A stretch of 64,000 nucleotides of DNA from Halicephalobus mephisto (GCA_009193035.1 SWDT01000018.1:124001-188000), one strand, 5' to 3'; shown: positions 24,216 through 39,900, numbered from the stretch's first letter. The notes: generated from the sequence alone by a model not told the origin. Translations and numbers: made by a program.

Positions 24216-24489
24216 AAAACTCAATTATTGGCCCTCTTTTATCTTTTATTCATAAAGATTTTTAACATTAAATTTCCCGACAAAAATCATTCTAAATTTT
24301 GTAATTTTTTATATCAAATAAAATTATAGTTATTTAAATTGTAAAAAATTAGAATTATGGAATTTTATGTTTGATGAATTGGAAAAATTTGAAAAACTTT
24401 ATGTTTAACATTAAGTATCATCTTCGAGAAATTTCTAATGACAAATAATATTCGTCATTTTTATTATTCTCATTTTCGCAATGACTAAC

Positions 24490-24640
24490 AAGCCGTTTTC
24501 TCAGTTTTCTGTCCGATCAGCTATGCGGCAAAAATGACCTTTCTTGACCGTTGCCAAGGCGAGATTACGTTGTGCAAAAACGGATTGATTGGTCAATGGT
24601 ACGAATAGAAATGTTCAGTATTTTCTTCAGAGCGATCTAC
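24490..24640 (+). promoter_or_regulatory. possible promoter of the coiled-coil gene
   Basis: A patch of ordinary complexity in AT-rich surroundings, about 350-500 bases before the start at 24986. It carries GTTGCCAAGGCGAG, close to one side of an RFX X-box, and GATTGG (inverted CCAAT). Inferred only. Confidence 0.25.
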
Positions 24641-24985
24641 GTCACTATATTTTTCTACATAATAAGAATTTTTAACTTTAGAATTTCATAAAAAATTTAA
24701 AATAAACAAAATTCGTGGATTCTGAATTTTCGAATTTTGAAAAGTAACCGTAATTCTGGCATCAGATTCAGAATCTACGGACCCTATTACCTCATTTTGT
24801 GTATTTTCGCGGGATTCTGAAGATGTGCCAGACCTACATCCAAAAACGAAAAAATTATGTAAAATACCTCCGAAATACCGTATTACTTTTTGAATTTTTT
24901 AAATATGTTTTAACCGCCGTTCAAGGACGTAATTTGACGGAAAAATTATTTTTTAGGTTTCTTTAAATTGCCTCAGGAAATAGTG

Positions 24986-27900
24986 ATGACTGAGACAAGA
25001 GAAATTCCGATCGAATACGGGACTGTTTTGAACGTCTTGCACGAAAAAAATCCATCTCCGTTGTTGATAAACGCTTTGGATTCACTTTCGAATTTTCCTT
25101 CGATACAGAGATACCAGAAAAAAAATAGCGACGTTGTGGACCAGAATAGTAACCAGATTAGGTTGGTTTAATTGACTTTAAAAAATAGTGACTTTTTGAA
25201 ACAAGTTGTACCTAATTTCATATCTTATCAGATATGTTCAGAATTTGAATTTAATTTTTGTTTAGTGGTCTTCTGAAAGAAGAAAAATGGGATAAATGTG
25301 TAAAGTTTCATATATTGGAAATTAAAAAAACGTAGAGGAAATTTCTTCGTCGAAATCCGGGGACTATTTTGGAAACGTTTATTTTCTATTTTAATTCAAT
25401 TAATTTTAATAATTCCTTTTGCAATTAAATATATTTTTGTTCTGATTACAACTACTTCATCAATTTTCCGAAAAAGTGATTCTTTTTTATCTTGGTGTTT
25501 TTCTCGCACTGTGCAGGACTTACTTTAGTATGATATCATACGGTACATAAACACAGAGCTTGCGGAACTAGTCTATTTGATCTGATATTTTTATTCTGAG
25601 ATATAAAGCTTATAAAACTCCGGGAGCGGTGGTGACGATCATAACTCGCACCGTTCAGTACAAAAATAAAACATTTGGATAACTTAAACACTTAAATTCG
25701 CAATTTTTGATTAAAGATATGTTTTGACACAACTTCTTTTCTAGTGATCGACTCGTCGTAAAACAGCATCAGAATCGACGGAATCGAAGATAAAAAGGAA
25801 TACAGTAGAACTTGGATATAAGATATCCCTGTTATAACATATCCTTATACTCGCGAATGGGGAAATTAGTCAAACACTGGATAACTTTAGCCAGAGAGCG
25901 AGATAACTGGAAATTGTTCTGGGACCCGCGCAAAACTAACCGCAAGGTAAAGTAATGCGAAGTACGGGTCGATTAAGATTAAGATAAGAGACATAATATC
26001 CTTTCTTATAACATACGCTTTACCTTGTCTTAAGGGAGTAATTTATATCCGAGTCCTACTGTAATAAAAAAGAAAGCAGAGAAAGCCAAATTAATACGTG
26101 TTTCGCGCCACACATAAAAGATGAAAAATTTAAAAAATGTCCCGCAACGAAAAGAAGAAAGCGCGGGTGGGAAAGATTTCAAATTTGTTATTGTTTTTAT
26201 CATTTTTTGAAAAAAGTTATTTTTTTGTAACTTTTTGTAATCTATTGTGAAATTCACTATCTGATTTCGACCACTGAGGCGAAAAATATAAACTTTATAA
26301 ATTTCTTCACAATCAGGCTCGATCCGATTTTTTGTGGTTTTTTTGAAAAAGCAATTAAAAACACGAAAAACTTCAATTTTAAATTCAGAAAATTTCCTAA
26401 TTATCTCACTTCAAAAGATCGTTTAGCAAGAACAGAATACAGATTCTGAATCAGCATTTTAAAAAATTAATTCGAGCAATTTTTGTGTAGAGAATTACAA
26501 AGTTTACTTTTTCCCACTGGCCAGGACCAGATATTGAGAATTGCGAAAGACAGTAAAACAATTACAAAATTGATAACTTTAAAAATTAATAACAACACAA
26601 CAATTTCGAAATTTTCCGCTCGCGCCTTCTTCTTTTCGTTGCGGGACACTTATTTCTCAGTTTTTCCTTTTTTACGTGGGCGCGAAACACGTATTCGTTT
26701 GACTTTCTCTTCTTTCTCTTCTGCTCTTTTTTTTACCTTCGACTCTGTTGGCACTTGTAAGATCTAGACATGTGAAGAAATACCGTATTTCCTCTAAAAT
26801 AAACCCCCTTCGTAACTTGATCAGAGCTGTTGATTTTCCAAAATCTTCAATTTTCGAATCGAACATTGGATTCGAAATTGAACCTTTCAATTTTCAAACT
26901 CGAATTAGCTCAAAATTGGTTCGAAACTCGATTCGAAAGTTCAAAATTGACAGCTCAGGACATGATTGAAAAAATAAGCCCCGGGATTTGTTTTAGAAAA
27001 AATACAGTATGTTGTTTCAATTAACTAGTCCTGTACGACTGCTAACTCGGTTTATTCGAGTTTCAAATTGTAAAATTAATTAATTCAAAAATCGGACGAT
27101 TCAATATTGTTTTTTTTTCATTTTTGAATGACGTCACATCTGCCGCTAATTGATACCTAAGTTCTGCTCCTGTGCCTCAGGGATTTTCGTCCTGAAAGTT
27201 TTCTCGTTTTCTGCAATAAAACGAAAAAGATAGAGGAATATATAATTTAGGAAATTAATTAAAAATAATTCATTTTTATAAAGTTATTGAAAACAGAAAT
27301 TTTTTTATTTTTTAAGAATATGTTGTATTTGAAAACTGGTGATCAAAGTTCGAAGTCGAAATTCGGACTTTTCGTACTGAAACAACATTTGTGGACTTTG
27401 TTATTCCAAAAATCTTCCCTAAATTGATAAAACTTGATATTTGAATTTTCCGAATTACAACATGACCTGCAAGTCATGTGCTATCGAGAAAAATCCAAAT
27501 TTCGACTTTGAAGTTTAAAGATAAACTTTGACTTCAAATTTTGACGATGAACTTTTACTTCAAACTTTGATTATTAAATTTTATTTTGAATTTTAAAGAT
27601 AAACCTCGATATTAACTTTTACTTTAAATTTTGATTATTAACTTTGACTTCAAATTTTGACGATGAACCTCGATTTTGAACTTTGACCTCAAATTCTGAT
27701 TATCAACTTTTATTTTGTATTTTGAAGATGAATCTCAATTTTGAACCTTAACTTCAAACTTTGATTATTAACTTTGACTTCAAATTTTGACGATGAACCT
27801 CGATTTTGACCTTTGACCTCAAATTCTGATTATTAACTTTTATTTTGTATTTTGAAGATGAATCTCAATTTTGAACCTTAACTTCAAACTTTGATTATTA

Positions 27901-30900
27901 AATTTTACTTCAAACTTTGAAGATGAACCTCGATTTTGAACTTTGACCTCAAATTCTGATTATCAACTTTTACTTCGAAGAACTTTGACTTCAAACTTGG
28001 ATTTTGATCTTTGACTGTCAACTTTGATAACACGGAGTATAGATACTTTCAAAAATTTCGATTTCAATTTTAATTACAAATTATAAAATTATTTCGAAAA
28101 TTAATTAATAAACCATTTGTATTTTTTATTTTTCGACAGGACTTTCATAAAGAAGAACCAAAAATTTAAAACGATTTCCTGATCGAATCCAATTAATCCG
28201 ATCGAAAACAGACATTGTTCCTCTGGATTGTTTTTGGTTGATCAACCACATTCCATTAAACGTGATTCATCACAATAAATCAAAGTAGCTTTTTTATTTC
28301 GGCTTTTTTGCACAAATCCAATTCTAAAATCCTGCATAAGTGCGCAAAATGTCGTTAGATCACAACTTTTATCACTCGGATTTTTGATTTCTTTTCTGAA
28401 ACTGGAATTGTTTTAGTTTTATTTTTAAATTAAAGGATAAATGTCAACCGGCAGATGTGAAGTCACCTGCATATGGCTTCCACTTCGGATCACGGAGAAA
28501 CACTTTTTGAAGATTTCTAGTTTGGTCCTAAATGGGAATTTTATGGATTTTATTTCGTATATAACTTCTTTTCAGGACCTTAAAAAAGTACTTTTTTAAA
28601 TTTTTAACTTGATCTTGAGTGGAAATTATTTAACTATGATTTTCTATAATTTCCACTCAGGACCATGAAAGGATATTTTTTAATTTTAAAATTTCTAACT
28701 TGGTCTTGAGTGGAAATTATAGAAAATCATAGTTAAATAATTTTCACTCAGGGCCATGAAAGAATATTTTTTAATTTTAAATATAGTCCTGAATAGAAAT
28801 TATTTCAATATTATTTTTACACATTATTTTCACCAAAAATCATGGAAAAATTTTAAAATTTCTAACTTGGTCTTGAGTGGAAATTATAGAAAATCATAGT
28901 TAAATAATTTCCACCCAGGACCATGAAAGAATATTTTTTAATTTTTAATTTAGTCCTGAATAGAAATTATTTCAATATTATTTTTACACATTATTTCCAT
29001 CCAAGATCATAGAAAAATTAAAATAAACTTTTTAACTTGGTCTTGAGTGGAAATTATTTAACTATGATTTTCCACAATTTCCACTCAGGACTACAAAACA
29101 ATATTTTTAAATAATAATTTTACTTATTTTTTAATACAAAGTATATAAACACAATTTTGCCTGCTGATCAAGTAATTGGAATTTTAAAATTTTAATTTAT
29201 TGAAAAATTTCAAAAAATTAAATTTATTGAAAAATTTCAAAAAATTAAATTTATTGAAAAATTTCAAAAAATTAAATTTGTTGAAAAATTTCAAAAAATT
29301 AAATTTATTGAAAAATTTCAAAAAATTAAATTTATTGAAAAATTCCAAAAAAATAAATTTATTCAAAAATTCCGAAAAATTAAATTTATTCAAAAATTCC
29401 AAAAAATTAAATTTGAAATTTTGACGTTGGAACCAAAAATTAAAACTTTCGTGTCAGGTTAAAACTCTCGAAAACAACTTTTACTCTTTTGTCTCGGGCT
29501 AATTAATCTCCACCTACACTGAATTCTGAATCCATCAATCAAATTTTTAATTTTATTTTGACAAAAAAATTTTTTTTGTCGATAATTTTTAGTTTTTTTT
29601 AAATTCGACAATGTTTCTATTTTTATATTTTTTATTTTGCAAATCAATGTCATCGAAAAATCTAAACTTATCGGTCACGAGAATTTCCAAGGTGTGCCTG
29701 AGGTAGTGGAAGATCCGGATTGATTCACCTTATCGATGATTTTTTTAATATACACAAGGAATGAATCGGCCACACCCTGAGGCTGATAAAGGACCGATCA
29801 GACGACATAAAAGGACTTGATCGAAGAAATCGGAAGAATGTTCAGTCTTGAATCTGTAGTAGCGGAGGACCCAGGATTGGAGCTGAAACGAAAGTCTTGT
29901 TGGAATACGGTAGTTAGTCAAAAACTAAAATTTTTATAAAAATATTGTTCAAAATGAAAATTTTAAAGTTTAGATTTATTTTTTAAAAATAAAATTTTGT
30001 TTAATTAACAAGATTTTCATCATGAACAATATTTTTAAAAATGTGTTTTTTAGATCGTCTTCTGACCCCAACTATCCCCGTCTAATCCCCGATTATTCAT
30101 CCCTAAGTCTACTTCTAAGTTTACATTGCTCGTTTCTGCTTGAATCAGCCACGATTCCTGTCTTTTTCGACAATTCAAGGTGTACCTTCCCTTCTTGATC
30201 GTCCGCAAACCGACGAAACTCCCATGTTGGGCGAGGAAGGAGAAACGTTCCGACTAGTTGTATCTGTATCATTTTTCTCTCTTACAACGAAACAAAAATT
30301 TAAATTTGACGTATTTGTTTACACTGTTTGGGTCTTTCCACATGGAGTAATTAGAAGCCAATCCTTGCTTGATAACGACTGATAAGCCCTATCGATTAGA
30401 GTCTTCCTTCCAGAATGTTCTTTTTGATGATATTCAAGTCGCTTTCAATGCTGACTAATATTGAATTACTTGTTCTAATATTACTGTATTTGCCTCAATC
30501 GCTCGACAGTTCTTGGCATTTTGACTATATTAAAGTCGAAAAATATAGGAAAATGTCAATGAACCGTTGGTCTATTGGTGGGTTCTGACACGAAAGTTGA
30601 AAAGTGGTCTCGACGGGAAAAGTGTAAGTTTCAAAAAATCAGCAATTATTAATAAATTTTTAAAAATTAAGATTTTCAAATTTTTTCGCAACGAAACTAA
30701 AAATATTTAAAATTTTGGATTAAAAAATATTTAAAATTGTTAAAAATTAAGATTTTTGAATTTTTTTTATTAATAGGACTAAAAATATTTAAAATTTTTA
30801 AAAATTATGATTTTTAATTTTTTTTATTAATGGGACTAAAAATATTTTAAATTTTGGATTAAAAAATTGTTAAAAATTAAAAATATTTGAAATTTTAAAA

Positions 30901-33900
30901 TATTTCTTCATAGTTTTTGTTTTCGAAATAAATTTTTCGTTAAAAAACAGGAATTTATTGAAACTTTAAACGGCTTAAAGAAAATCCTCATTTTTTGATT
31001 ATGATCGAAGAAAAAGAAATAGCCAGTAGAAATAAAAATGGCCAGTTTGAGGATTCATCGATGAGTACCGCATGCACAGCTGCGACGAAAATCAATCTGA
31101 ATTTGCACTGTTTTGATTTTGCTTACGAAATAAGTAAAACATTAATACTATTATATCATATATGAGTTATTCTAAATTACTATAATTATTTCCACTTATT
31201 TTTGATTTCTATTACTTTGAATTACTGTAGTTAATTTGATTTATTTTAAATCACTTAATTTTAAACTTATTTTTTTGAGTTAAATGTTTTTAAATTACTG
31301 TAATTATTTTGGATAATTTTAAATAATTTCAATTTACTGTAATTATTTTGGATAATTTTAAATTACTGTAATTATTTTAAATCAATTTAGATTACTGTAA
31401 TAATTTTGGATAATTTTAAATTACTGTAATTATTTTAAACTATTTTAAATTACTGTAATAATTTTGAATAATTTTAAATTACTGTAGTTATTTTAAATCC
31501 TCTTAGATTACCGTAGTTATTTTAAACTATTTTAAATTACTGTAATAATTTTGAATTTTCTTAGATTACTGTAATTATTTTAAACCTTCTTAGATTACTG
31601 TAATTTTAAAAAATGGTTTTGTTGGTTTGTCACGTGTTTGAAGGTATTCAAGCAAGCGTGAAATCAGAATTCTCAATTACCCGTGAAGGAGATGAAATGG
31701 AGTAGGAAACTATTGACTTTTCATCATCAACGAAAATTAGGACATTCCCATAGTTTTTGTTCAATAATTTTAATTTTGACTAAAATTTAAGTTTTGTTTA
31801 TTTTTGAAAACGATTATCAATAAAAATAAACAAAATAAAAACTATATTTTGATCATCGATGAAGAAATTGAACTAAAAATTTATTTATTAATTTTTAAAA
31901 TTATAATTTCGATTTTGAAATAAAAAAAATATTTTTTTTTAAATTAATTTTTATTTTTAAAATTATAATTTTAATTTCGAAATTTAAAAAAATATTTTTT
32001 TTGAAACTAAAAATTTTTTTATTTTTAATTTTAATTTTTAAAATTATAATTTTGGTTTTTAAACAAAAAAAACTTTTTGTTAAAATTGAATTATTTTTAT
32101 TTTTTATTTTTTAATTTTGATTTCGAAATAAGAAAAATATTTTTTTTTAAATTAATTTTTATTTTTTATTTTTTAATTTTTATTTCGAAATAAAAAAAAT
32201 ATTTTTTTTTAAAATTATTTTTTTTTGCTTTAATGTAGAAAATATTTTTGATTTTAAAACGAATAAGAATATTTGATTTTGGAATTAAATTATTTTTTAA
32301 TATTGATTCGACATAAAACATATTTTAGTTTTTAAACGAAAAAAATATTCCATTTTGAAATTATTTTAAAAATTCGTTTTGAAATTTATTTTTGGTTTCA
32401 AAAAGGAAAATTTTCTTGGAGACCAAATTATTTTTTAAAATTTGTTGTGAAATTTTTGTAGTTTTGAAAAATATTCATTTTTGGAACTTTTTTAACTTTT
32501 TTAGATTTTTTTGAATTTTTTGAATTTTTTGGATTATTGAATTTTTTTGAATTTTTTAGATTTTTTTGGATTTTTGAATTTTTTTGACTTTTTTAGATTT
32601 TTGGATTTTTTTAGATTTTTTGACTTTTTTGGATTTTTGAATTATTTATTTCCAGATCCGTCCACGACCCCGTTGCCAAGTTCCCCAAAGTCGGACAAAA
32701 CCACAAATTTTCGAAAAGCACTGATGAAGCTATGTTGGTTGACAGTCTTCGATTGAAACAGCGACCTGGAATTGAATCGGGAGAAAAATCTATGATAGGT
32801 ACTACAGTAGCTAGTTATTTGGATTCTTTTCAATATCCGCCTCCGGGGACGGAGAAGATTAGTCCCGGATTTGTGGCTCAGAGAAGAGAGATCTACAGTA
32901 AGGAAATCGCCAGACCTTCAAGAATCAACTCCAGACAGAGATCGCTTTCGAGTCAATCTAGTGAAGATTCTGATGAACATGAAAAACAAAAATTGTCCAG
33001 AAGACGGTCGGCTCCGAATCAAAGAAAACCGAAAGTCACTATTACTGGTATTTCAACTACTGATTTAGAAAATGGAAAATCTTCAAACTTATCCGGATCA
33101 GACTTACCTACGAGTTTCTACTTGTTGAAGAAATCTCAAAATTCTGCTCAATTTAAAAAAAACTCAGGAATTAAAGAACACAGTCCATCGTATAGGACAA
33201 TCATCAAATTCGGAAAAAATCGAGAAATCGTTCCAGATTCAGAAAACGATCTGTAAGTTAAATACAAATAAAAATTAATTTTTTAAAAAATAAAAATTAA
33301 TTTGAAAAATAAATAAATTTTTTTGAAAAAATAAAAATAAATTCAAAAAAAAATTTTTAAAAAATTAACTTTAAGTTGAATTTTTCTATTAATTTTTACT
33401 TTTTTAAAGATTTAAATTTGTTTTATAAAATTTAAGTTTTGGAATTTGAGTGATTATTGATTTTTAAAGACTTGTTCAAGGACGATTTTGATTTTACAAA
33501 TTTCGACAAAAGTGACAACCTTCGGATTTTTATATTTTGGCGGGAAATTAGGAATTATTTTTTTAAATTTTATTAAATTTCACATATTTCTAAAATGTTG
33601 TACAATTTAGTAAATTTTTAAATATGTTAAATTTCAAATTTGTTTTGAATTATTTTTTAAAATTGTTCATTTTTGATTTTCGAAATAGTGTGTGTTTTTA
33701 GACCGATGCCCCAGGCTGTGCTGAAGCCCGGTGAAGTCAAGCTTCGATCAACCACGTTTGTTGAGGTACGTTAATTTCCATATTAAAAATAAAACTAAAA
33801 AAATGACGCATTTTTCATCATTATACATTATTGAGTACATTCGTGGTTCCTATTCAGTTATTTTATTGGATGTCAGAAAATGTATCAAATCTTGAAGAAA

Positions 33901-36900
33901 TTGATATTCAAAAATTAGAACTAACAAATCCACAATATACTGTAGTTTATATATATTGAGAAGCATAATGTAGAAAAAAAACTTAAAATAGGTATAGTAT
34001 ACGTACAGTATACTGTAGGTTCCATATATTGAAAAAGTAAAAATTCAAAAATTAGAACTAATAAATCAACAATATACTGTAGTTTACATATATTGAGAAA
34101 TATAATGTAGAAAAAAAACTTAAAATAGGTATAGTATATGTACAGTATACTGTAGATTCTATATATTAAAAACTATTTTTAAAATTGAAAAAGTTGATAT
34201 TGAGAAAGTCAGCACAATGGTTCCAAAATATACTGTAGATTCCATATATTAAAAATTATTTTTAAAATTGAAAAAGTAAAAATCTAAAAAGAAATATAGA
34301 AATTACAGTATATTTCGAAACTACTGTGCTGAGAATTATCTTCAATGTTGAAAGAGTTAACATTGAACAAATGGATATAATCTATTTACGATATACTGTA
34401 GTTCTGAAATGTAAAAATTTTATAAAATTAAAAATTCTTCAAAATTAAAATTTTCTGAATTTGATAAAAATCGAAATTTCAAATTTTTTTAAAAAATTAA
34501 TTTTTTAAATTACGTAAATTAAAATAAAAAATAATTTCGAGAGGTTGAAGAATTCGAAAACTTTACGTAATCAATATTTTTAAATGTCATTAATGAGAAA
34601 TTTGTTTTTGCCGAAGCAAGTTTTCATTTTTGATTCCATTTTTACGTTTAATGATGATCGAGGTTTTTAATGGTTGGTTTGTTTTCTGCGTGATTGCGCA
34701 ATTTTAAAAAAATTCAAAAAAAGTTTAAAAATAATTTAAATTTTTAGAATTATTTTTATTTAATTTTTGGAAATATTTTTATTCAATTTTTGGAATTATT
34801 TTTATTTAATTTTTAGAATTATTTTGTTTGATTTTTAGAATTATTTTGTTTGATTTTTAGAATCATATTTATTTAATTTTTAGAAATATTTTTATTTAAT
34901 TTTTAGAATTATTTTGATTCAATTTTTAGAATTATTTTTATTCAATTTTTAGAGATATTTTTATTTAATTTTTTGAATTATTTTTATAAAATTTTTAGAA
35001 CACTTCTCCGCAGCACTGTTCGTCTTCTGAAAGATCTTCAATAACCCCGGATTTTGTAAAATCCCGAACTTCTCCTAGTGAACAATTGAGTCCGGAGAGT
35101 ATTCGTCGACAATGCGATGAAATCTACAGTATTGTTCAGAAACACGGATGTCAATTGCCTCAGGGATTTGAAGTAAGCAGTGGATTACCGTACTTTTACT
35201 ACCATACTGGAAACGAATCGGGGTACAATACTTTAAAAGTCAGTTTTGTTGAATTTTTAGAGGCAAATTTCTGGAGTTTTCAAACATGGAATTAGGAGAG
35301 GTTTCCAGAATCTAGTACAAGATTTAGAAGTTTTTAAAAGCATTGTAGAAATTCTTGAAGGATCCTAAATTGTTTTCAGAATTCTTAACATCTTTCAAAA
35401 TTTAATAAAAATTTCAGAATTTCTTAAAAAATATTGTAGAAATTCTTGAAGGGTCCTAAATTGTCTTCAAGATTCTTGAAATCTTTCAAAATTTAATAGA
35501 AACTTCAGAAGTTTTTAAAAATATTGTAAAAATTCTTGAAGGATCCTAAATTGTCTTCAGGATTCTTAAAATCTACTAAAATGTAATAGAAACTTCAGAA
35601 GTTTTTAAAAGCATTGTAGAAATTCTTGAAGGGTCCTAAATTGTCTTCAAGATTCTTGAAATCTGCTAAAATTTAATAGAAATTTCAGAATTTCTTAAAA
35701 CTTTTAAAATATTCTAAATTATCTTCTGAATTTTTAAAATCCAAAATTTATTAAAAATTTTAAAATTCATCTAAAATCGAAAATTCTTATTAAAAATTTT
35801 TAATATTTGTGAATTTTATAATTTTCACATTTATTAAGAAAAAAAATTTTCTAATTTGTTACTCATCTTTTGTTTGATGTTTTGATGGGAGACTGCCTGA
35901 GGGGATGCTTCCAGTTGACCACGTTGATGGGCTCTATCAAACCTAATGGATGATTAATTAAATTTTATTTTTTTATTACGAAAATTTAAAAATTTTTCCA
36001 AAAATTTCAGTTTTGAAAAAACTTGTTTGATTATTATTATTTTGTTATAATTAGTTATTTTTGAATTTTTTAAATAAAATTTTTTTTTAATGAAGGAAAC
36101 CAGAAGACGATTCGGAACCGGCTCGATCGCATTCGGTCAGATTATGTGCGAACATTTGAGAATGACCGACTCGTTTCTGAACACTTCTTTTTTCATTAAT
36201 TTCGTCTGAAAATGATGCGGGAGATCTTGTGATAGTTTTATTTGTTTTATTTTTTGACCTAGGAAATTTTGGAAAAATTGTCCATTGTTTATGATAGTCG
36301 TTAACGATCAAAGTTGCGATTTTTGGGTCTATTTTTAAAAATATAAATCTTCAATTTTTATAAAAAATATGATTTTTAATTTTAGAAAAACGTGGTTTTT
36401 AATTTTTTTTAAATATAAATTTTTTATTTTTATAAAAAATATGGATTTTTAATTTTTTTTTAAATATAAATTTTCAATTTTTTTAAAAAACATGATTTTT
36501 AATTTTTTTTTAGATATAAATCTTCAATTTTTATAAAAAATATGATTTTTAATTTTAGAAAAACATGATTTTTATTTTTTTTTAAATATAAATTTTTAAT
36601 TTTTTAAAATTCAATTATTATGAGATTTCTAAAAATCAATTATTAGAAATTTTTTAAATTTACAATTATTAGGAATTTTAAAAATTATATTTGAAAATTT
36701 GAATATTTAGAATAATTTTATATTTTTATATGGGATTTTAAAAATTATTTTAAATAAATTTCCACTTTTTGATATTTTGGTATAGAATTTTAGATGTTTT
36801 TAGAATTAGGAATTAGTTTTCAGAATTCTGAAGGTTAACTATTGCTTTTGACTTCTGATTCAGAATCTACGAGTTTTGTTATGTTAGTAAAAGTACTTTT

Positions 36901-39900
36901 TAGTGAGTTCTAACTTTAAAATTGAAAAACGTCTCAATACGGAAAATTTTAGATGTTTTTAGAATTAAAAATTAGTCTTCAGAATCCAGAATTCTGAAGG
37001 CTAACTATTGCTTTTGATCTCTGATTCAGAATCTACGAGTTTTGTTATGTTAGTAAAAGTACTTTTTAGTCAGGATTAGAGAATTGGGACACGAATGTTG
37101 CATAATTAATTTTGAATATTTTTAAAGTTGAACAATAAGTACTTAAAATGAAGTGCTCGAATCCGTAGATTCTAAACCTGGAATCAGAACCCAAGATTCT
37201 GAAGATCAATTTTTGACTCTGACTTTGGATTCAGAATTTATGAGTCTAATTACCGTACTATAAGTATTTTCTGTTCAATTCGGGCTCCAGAATTCGAACA
37301 AATGTCCATGACTAAAACACCTCCCAATTTTCGTTGTTATTCGTGATTTACTTTTTAAAACAATTAACTTTCAAATTTCACATAAGAATGAAAATTTGAT
37401 TCTTGGTCGAACAATGCTCTCACAACGACCTACAGGAACCCATGTTGTCTTCAGTGCCATCCTTGGTAGTGCAGAAATTTGCCTCAAAGTATTTTCCACT
37501 TAATTATTAACTTTTAATTAGTTATTTCGTTTTCAGGAGCCTTCTCCATTGAAGAGAATGCATTCGAACGGATCTACGAAGTCTTCCTCCCCTTCGACGA
37601 CAAGTGGAGGAGGTCTGCCTCCGATGCAACATCCGTTGCACATTGCTTTCGAGCCTTTCGACAAGTTGAAAAATACCGGGAAAATGGAAAATCCCGAAGC
37701 CGAGATCGACAGACTTCAAAGAGAACTTTACGATGCTCAAGTTTGTGTAAGTTTTGAACGTAAAAGTAGAATTTTTTAGAAACTTCCAGAATCCAGTAAA
37801 AGATTCGGAGATTTCTCGGAATTTTCTGAGATTAGAATCCTTCAAAAATTTCGAGAATATTTCGAAATATAAAAAGTTTTTGGAATTTTCTAAAATTTCA
37901 CGAGGGCTTCTGAGATGTTTTAGAATATTATGAAAGTTTTTGGAATTTTCTAGAATCTAATGTTTTTTAAATTTTCTAGAATCCGATCGAAATTTTGGAA
38001 CATTCTAGAATCTAGTTAGAATTTTAATTATCTTCCAGAATCGGATTAAAGCTTCTGAGAAATTTCAGAATACTGTAGAATCCAGTGAAGAATTTTAAAA
38101 ATTTCATAATATCTTTAATAATTTACCCTAAAAATCCTAAATATTCAAAAAAATAACAAATTTTAATTTTTGAAACAAAAAAATTTAATTTTTGAAACAA
38201 AAAGATTTTAATTTTTGAAACAAAAAAAATTTATTTTAATTGATTTTTTCAGAATTACCGTCTAAATGCTCAACTAGGACAATTGGCTTCGAAAGATTGG
38301 AAAAAAGAATCCTCAGAGCTCAAAGTGAGTTTTTTTCGAACTACAAAATGTCAAAATTTAAAACTGTCAAAAAATAAAAAATCCGAAAAATTTTTAATCT
38401 TCATTTTGACTTTGGAAAAATGTCAGACAGTTTTATAAAAATTACTCCATTGGTAAGTAATTTTTTATTTAAAAAAATTGAAAAAGCATTGTTGACCCGT
38501 ATTGACCGGATATGACCTCTGTATGTCCGTTCCGTTTTTGCACGTTTTCGAGGGACACAACGTTCATCCAGCTTGCCGCCAAAATTCACCTCAATCTAGG
38601 TTTGTCCGATTTTCGACCAGTGCGCGAAAGATAAATTTGGCAACCTTAGAAGAATCTTCAATTTGAATAATTTTAGTTTTTATTCAAGTTCACTTTAAAG
38701 AGTAAATTTTTTCTATTTGTTTATCCCTTAGTCATGAAAACTAAACCTCCTTCTTGTCTTGGGAGATTGTTTGAATTTGACAAACTTTGTCTGTCCAATC
38801 GATGACGGAGGAAAATCGATTTTTTGTACCTTTTCAATTTTTACAAAATTCGAGATCCACTTGAATTTCTGAATTTTAATCGGGATTGGTCCTTTTTTGC
38901 AGTTTCCGTGTATTTCCCTTTTTCGTCACGAATCTTGTTCGTTTTCCAATTTTGAATCATACTAAACTTTATTTTTATTTCCAAATAGATCTAATTTCAA
39001 TAGTGAACAATGTTCCAGATAATTGCCTGAAATATTAATTTTATGTTTTCGGAAAAAATAAAAAACTGACCTGTTCCAAAATTCTATAAATCTTGCTCCA
39101 AGTGTGTATTGTCACTTCAGTCATGCTGGATTCTCCGTGGACTTCTGTGAGAACTTTTATAAGACCTAAAAGCGATGATTAATTTGGCCGGATTATTAGG
39201 GTCCTTACTGTCCATAAAACTCTTGCGAATTAATGTTGGACAAACATTAATCATCAAACACTGAGTAACAAATCCTTTGAGCTGTTTAGGTAGTGATAAA
39301 AATCCCTTTTCAGGAGTGTAAATCTGGATAGTTAAGTCTAAGGCCTAGAAATGGTTTAAGTAATTAACAATATGGGAAATCCTCCTTTAGAGCTACTCAG
39401 ATTGATTAAATCCTAGGAATATAGAGGTTATAACCATGTATTTGTAAACATGATTTTAAATCTAAGATTATATCCCGGAACATTTGCTGACGATCTTTAG
39501 AATGTGTTCAAAACAATGTATATACACAAATTATCAACTTTAGGATTCTGTACGTTTTAGCACTACTTTAAAGCATCGTGTAGTAATTGCTACATTGTCG
39601 TTATAAAAATTACCTATCAAATATCTGTTTCTTAGCTCTAAGACCAGATCTATAGATGTTCAAAATCACTTTCACATACAAAAATAGCTCTAATGTACCG
39701 GTATATAAATTAAACATAGTGTATATGTATATTATATTAAATATAGTGCATAAAATATAATGTATCTGATACATAGATGATTTTAATGTATCGACACATT
39801 ATATTCCATGTACTATTTTTTGTATATAGGATATAGATTGCTAATTACCTTAACAACTTGCTGTGAGTACAACTTGAAAGCCAAGGTGTCTTGAGGCAGA

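Larger units (their letters stand above)
25162..32655 (+). other. 7.5 kb first intron of the coiled-coil gene
   Basis: Mostly AT-rich. It holds two TA-flanked MITEs, the repeat arrays listed separately (27490-29410, 31290-31615), a possible unassigned exon at 30146-30256, and homopolymer-like T/A tracts at 31900-32640 just before the exon-2 acceptor. 29690-29900 is a denser block with no gene that I can support. Confidence 0.6.

Noticed and set aside
29184..29424. Open frames of 70-odd codons on both strands
   Set aside because: They arise from a 27-base minisatellite, whose length keeps frames open; no gene.
29695..29800. TGAGGTAGT, the let-7 seed, at about 29699
   Set aside because: Only nine bases match and the flanks do not fold into a let-7-like hairpin; the 3' side would leave an 18-base unpaired bulge over the seed.
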